Below, in pieces: positions 63,073 through 64,000 of a stretch of 64,000 bases of DNA. The position numbers were made by a program, and so were the translations under genes. The number at the start of each line of letters is the position of its first letter. Within the stretch, counting starts at the first letter, position 1. The notes beneath the pieces are model-generated. The model saw only the letters and a list, made by a program, of their open reading frames with translations, ran no database searches and was not told the origin of the DNA. Source of the DNA: an uncultured Sulfitobacter sp. (GTDB lineage Bacteria > Pseudomonadota > Alphaproteobacteria > Rhodobacterales > Rhodobacteraceae); the NCBI RefSeq assembly GCF_947499945.1, contig NZ_CANMQD010000002.1, forward strand, positions 434,001 to 498,000. Reading direction: 5' to 3'.

Positions 63073-64000
63073 ATGCCGATCAGCCCAGAGCAACAAGCCG
63101 AAATTGACGAGTTGCGGTCAAATCCACAGCCAACCCTGCGTGCCGTGGCCCCGGGGATGGAAAAACACCTCTACACCGCGCACGAAGTGCTCGATCACGG
63201 CTTCATCCGCGTCATCGACTACATGGGCGACGATTCGGCGATCTGTCAGGCCGCCCGCGTCAGCTACGGCAAAGGCACCAAATCCGTCCAGAACGACGAA
63301 GGGCTGATCCGCTACCTCATGCGCCACTGGCACAGCACCCCCTTCGAGATGTGCGAGATCAAACTCCACGTTAAACTCCCCGTCTTTGTCGCGCGCCAGT
63401 GGATCCGCCACCGCACCGCCAACGTCAACGAATACTCCGCGCGCTACTCGATCCTCGACCGCGAGTTCTACATTCCCGAACCCTCCCACATCAACGCGCA
63501 ATCCGTGATCAACAATCAAGGCAGAGGCGGCGTCCTTGAGGGTGCCGAAGCCGCACGCGTCCTCGAAATCCTCAAATCAGACAGCAACCGCGCCTACGAC
63601 AACTACGAGGCCATGATCGCAGAGCAAGGCCCCGACGGAGAACCCCAAGACGGCCTCGCACGCGAACTGGCCCGCATGAACCTCCCCGCCAACATCTACA
63701 CCCAATGGTATTGGAAAGTGGACCTGCACAACCTCTTCCACTTCCTCCGCCTGCGCGCCGACAGCCACGCGCAATACGAAATCCGCGTCTACGCCGATGC
63801 AATCTGCAAAGTCGTCGCCGACTGGGTACCCGCCGCCTACGGAGCCTTCGAGGACTACCGTTTGGGTGGAGCCACGATGTCAGGCAAAGCGCTGGATTGT
63901 ATACGCCGCATGTTGAAGGGCGAGGAGGTCACGCAGGAGACTTCGGGGATGAGTAAGGGGGAGTGGCGGGAGTTTGAGGGGGCGCTGAAGGAGACCAATT
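63073..64000 (+). CDS. thyX: FAD-dependent thymidylate synthase, 3' end outside the window
   Basis: Open from ATG 63073 ([14 protein letters not shown]) to the right edge, 309 codons without a stop, so the gene is cut by the window end. The ThyX signature [14 protein letters not shown] (R-H-R-x7-S) is present, preceded by [20 protein letters not shown], and [20 protein letters not shown] carries the flavin/dUMP-binding residues. It makes dTMP from dUMP using methylene-tetrahydrofolate and reduced FAD. The C-terminal part shows the usual [21 protein letters not shown] segment. AAAGGA precedes the start by about nine bases. Confidence 0.94.
   Translation, partial: MPISPEQQAEIDELRSNPQPTLRAVAPGMEKHLYTAHEVLDHGFIRVIDYMGDDSAICQAARVSYGKGTKSVQNDEGLIRYLMRHWHSTPFEMCEIKLHVKLPVFVARQWIRHRTANVNEYSARYSILDREFYIPEPSHINAQSVINNQGRGGVLEGAEAARVLEILKSDSNRAYDNYEAMIAEQGPDGEPQDGLARELARMNLPANIYTQWYWKVDLHNLFHFLRLRADSHAQYEIRVYADAICKVVADWVPAAYGAFEDYRLGGATMSGKALDCIRRMLKGEEVTQETSGMSKGEWREFEGALKETN

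Overview
The window reads as chromosomal DNA of a marine alphaproteobacterium of the Roseobacter group (Rhodobacteraceae). Supporting signs are the betI-betC-betB-betA order with a choline sulfatase, a PccR/PccB/PccA/methylmalonyl-CoA mutase propionate block with family-typical small lipoproteins, a DddL-type DMSP lyase, a short alphaproteobacterial ProS, HdaA, LdtR, a CtrA-type box, and many lineage-restricted DUF families (DUF6497, DUF4174, DUF2937, DUF1194). Coding density is high, no stretch over about 300 bases lacks a gene, and I see no rRNA, tRNA, CRISPR, insertion sequence or prophage.

Layout. 1-5.97 kb: two convergent SLC13 permeases with TrkA-C domains, yebC, a small hypothetical, a LysE/ArgO exporter and an EamA transporter. 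6.0-11.5 kb: betICBA, converting choline-O-sulfate and choline to glycine betaine, with a BetI-like operator in front and an unusually structured gap between betB and betA. 11.5-26 kb: a secreted nuclease behind a CtrA-type site, then the propionyl-CoA block: pccR, an MFS pump, pccB, a cupin, small secreted proteins, pccA, a DUF4174 protein, a sulfotransferase, methylmalonyl-CoA mutase, VOC and GNAT proteins. TTTGCAAA sites sit before pccR, pccB and a small lipoprotein gene. A tight DnaA-box cluster lies inside this block. 26-34.3 kb: a DjlA-like cochaperone, an EEP phosphatase, ppx, ppk, hdaA, an AI-2E-family permease and a fasciclin protein. 34.3-45.4 kb: a solo LuxR regulator, pepT, proS, a PQQ-type sugar dehydrogenase, lolCD, an Ldh-family oxidoreductase, a lipoprotein with HExxH and a small cytochrome c.

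45.4-52.7 kb: parE next to dddL, mixed with visibly AT-richer accessory genes (a TTG-start membrane protein, an MBL hydrolase with its MarR regulator, a Rid/Lrp pair). 52.8-60.3 kb: a MATE pump, aspartate aminotransferase, an XRE regulator with sdhE, ldtR with a large hairpin over its ribosome-binding site, an adducin-like protein, and a gloA-DUF1194-DUF1194 run. 60.3-64 kb: a two-gene operon of a surface lipoprotein and a Slam-type outer-membrane barrel (a probable type XI secretion pair), then thyX running off the window.

Metabolically, the genes fit an osmolyte-using marine heterotroph. Choline and choline sulfate feed betaine. DMSP cleavage gives DMS plus acrylate, whose propionyl-CoA product would be handled by PccAB and methylmalonyl-CoA mutase in the same window. 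The most notable system is the Slam/lipoprotein pair at 60.4-62.9 kb.
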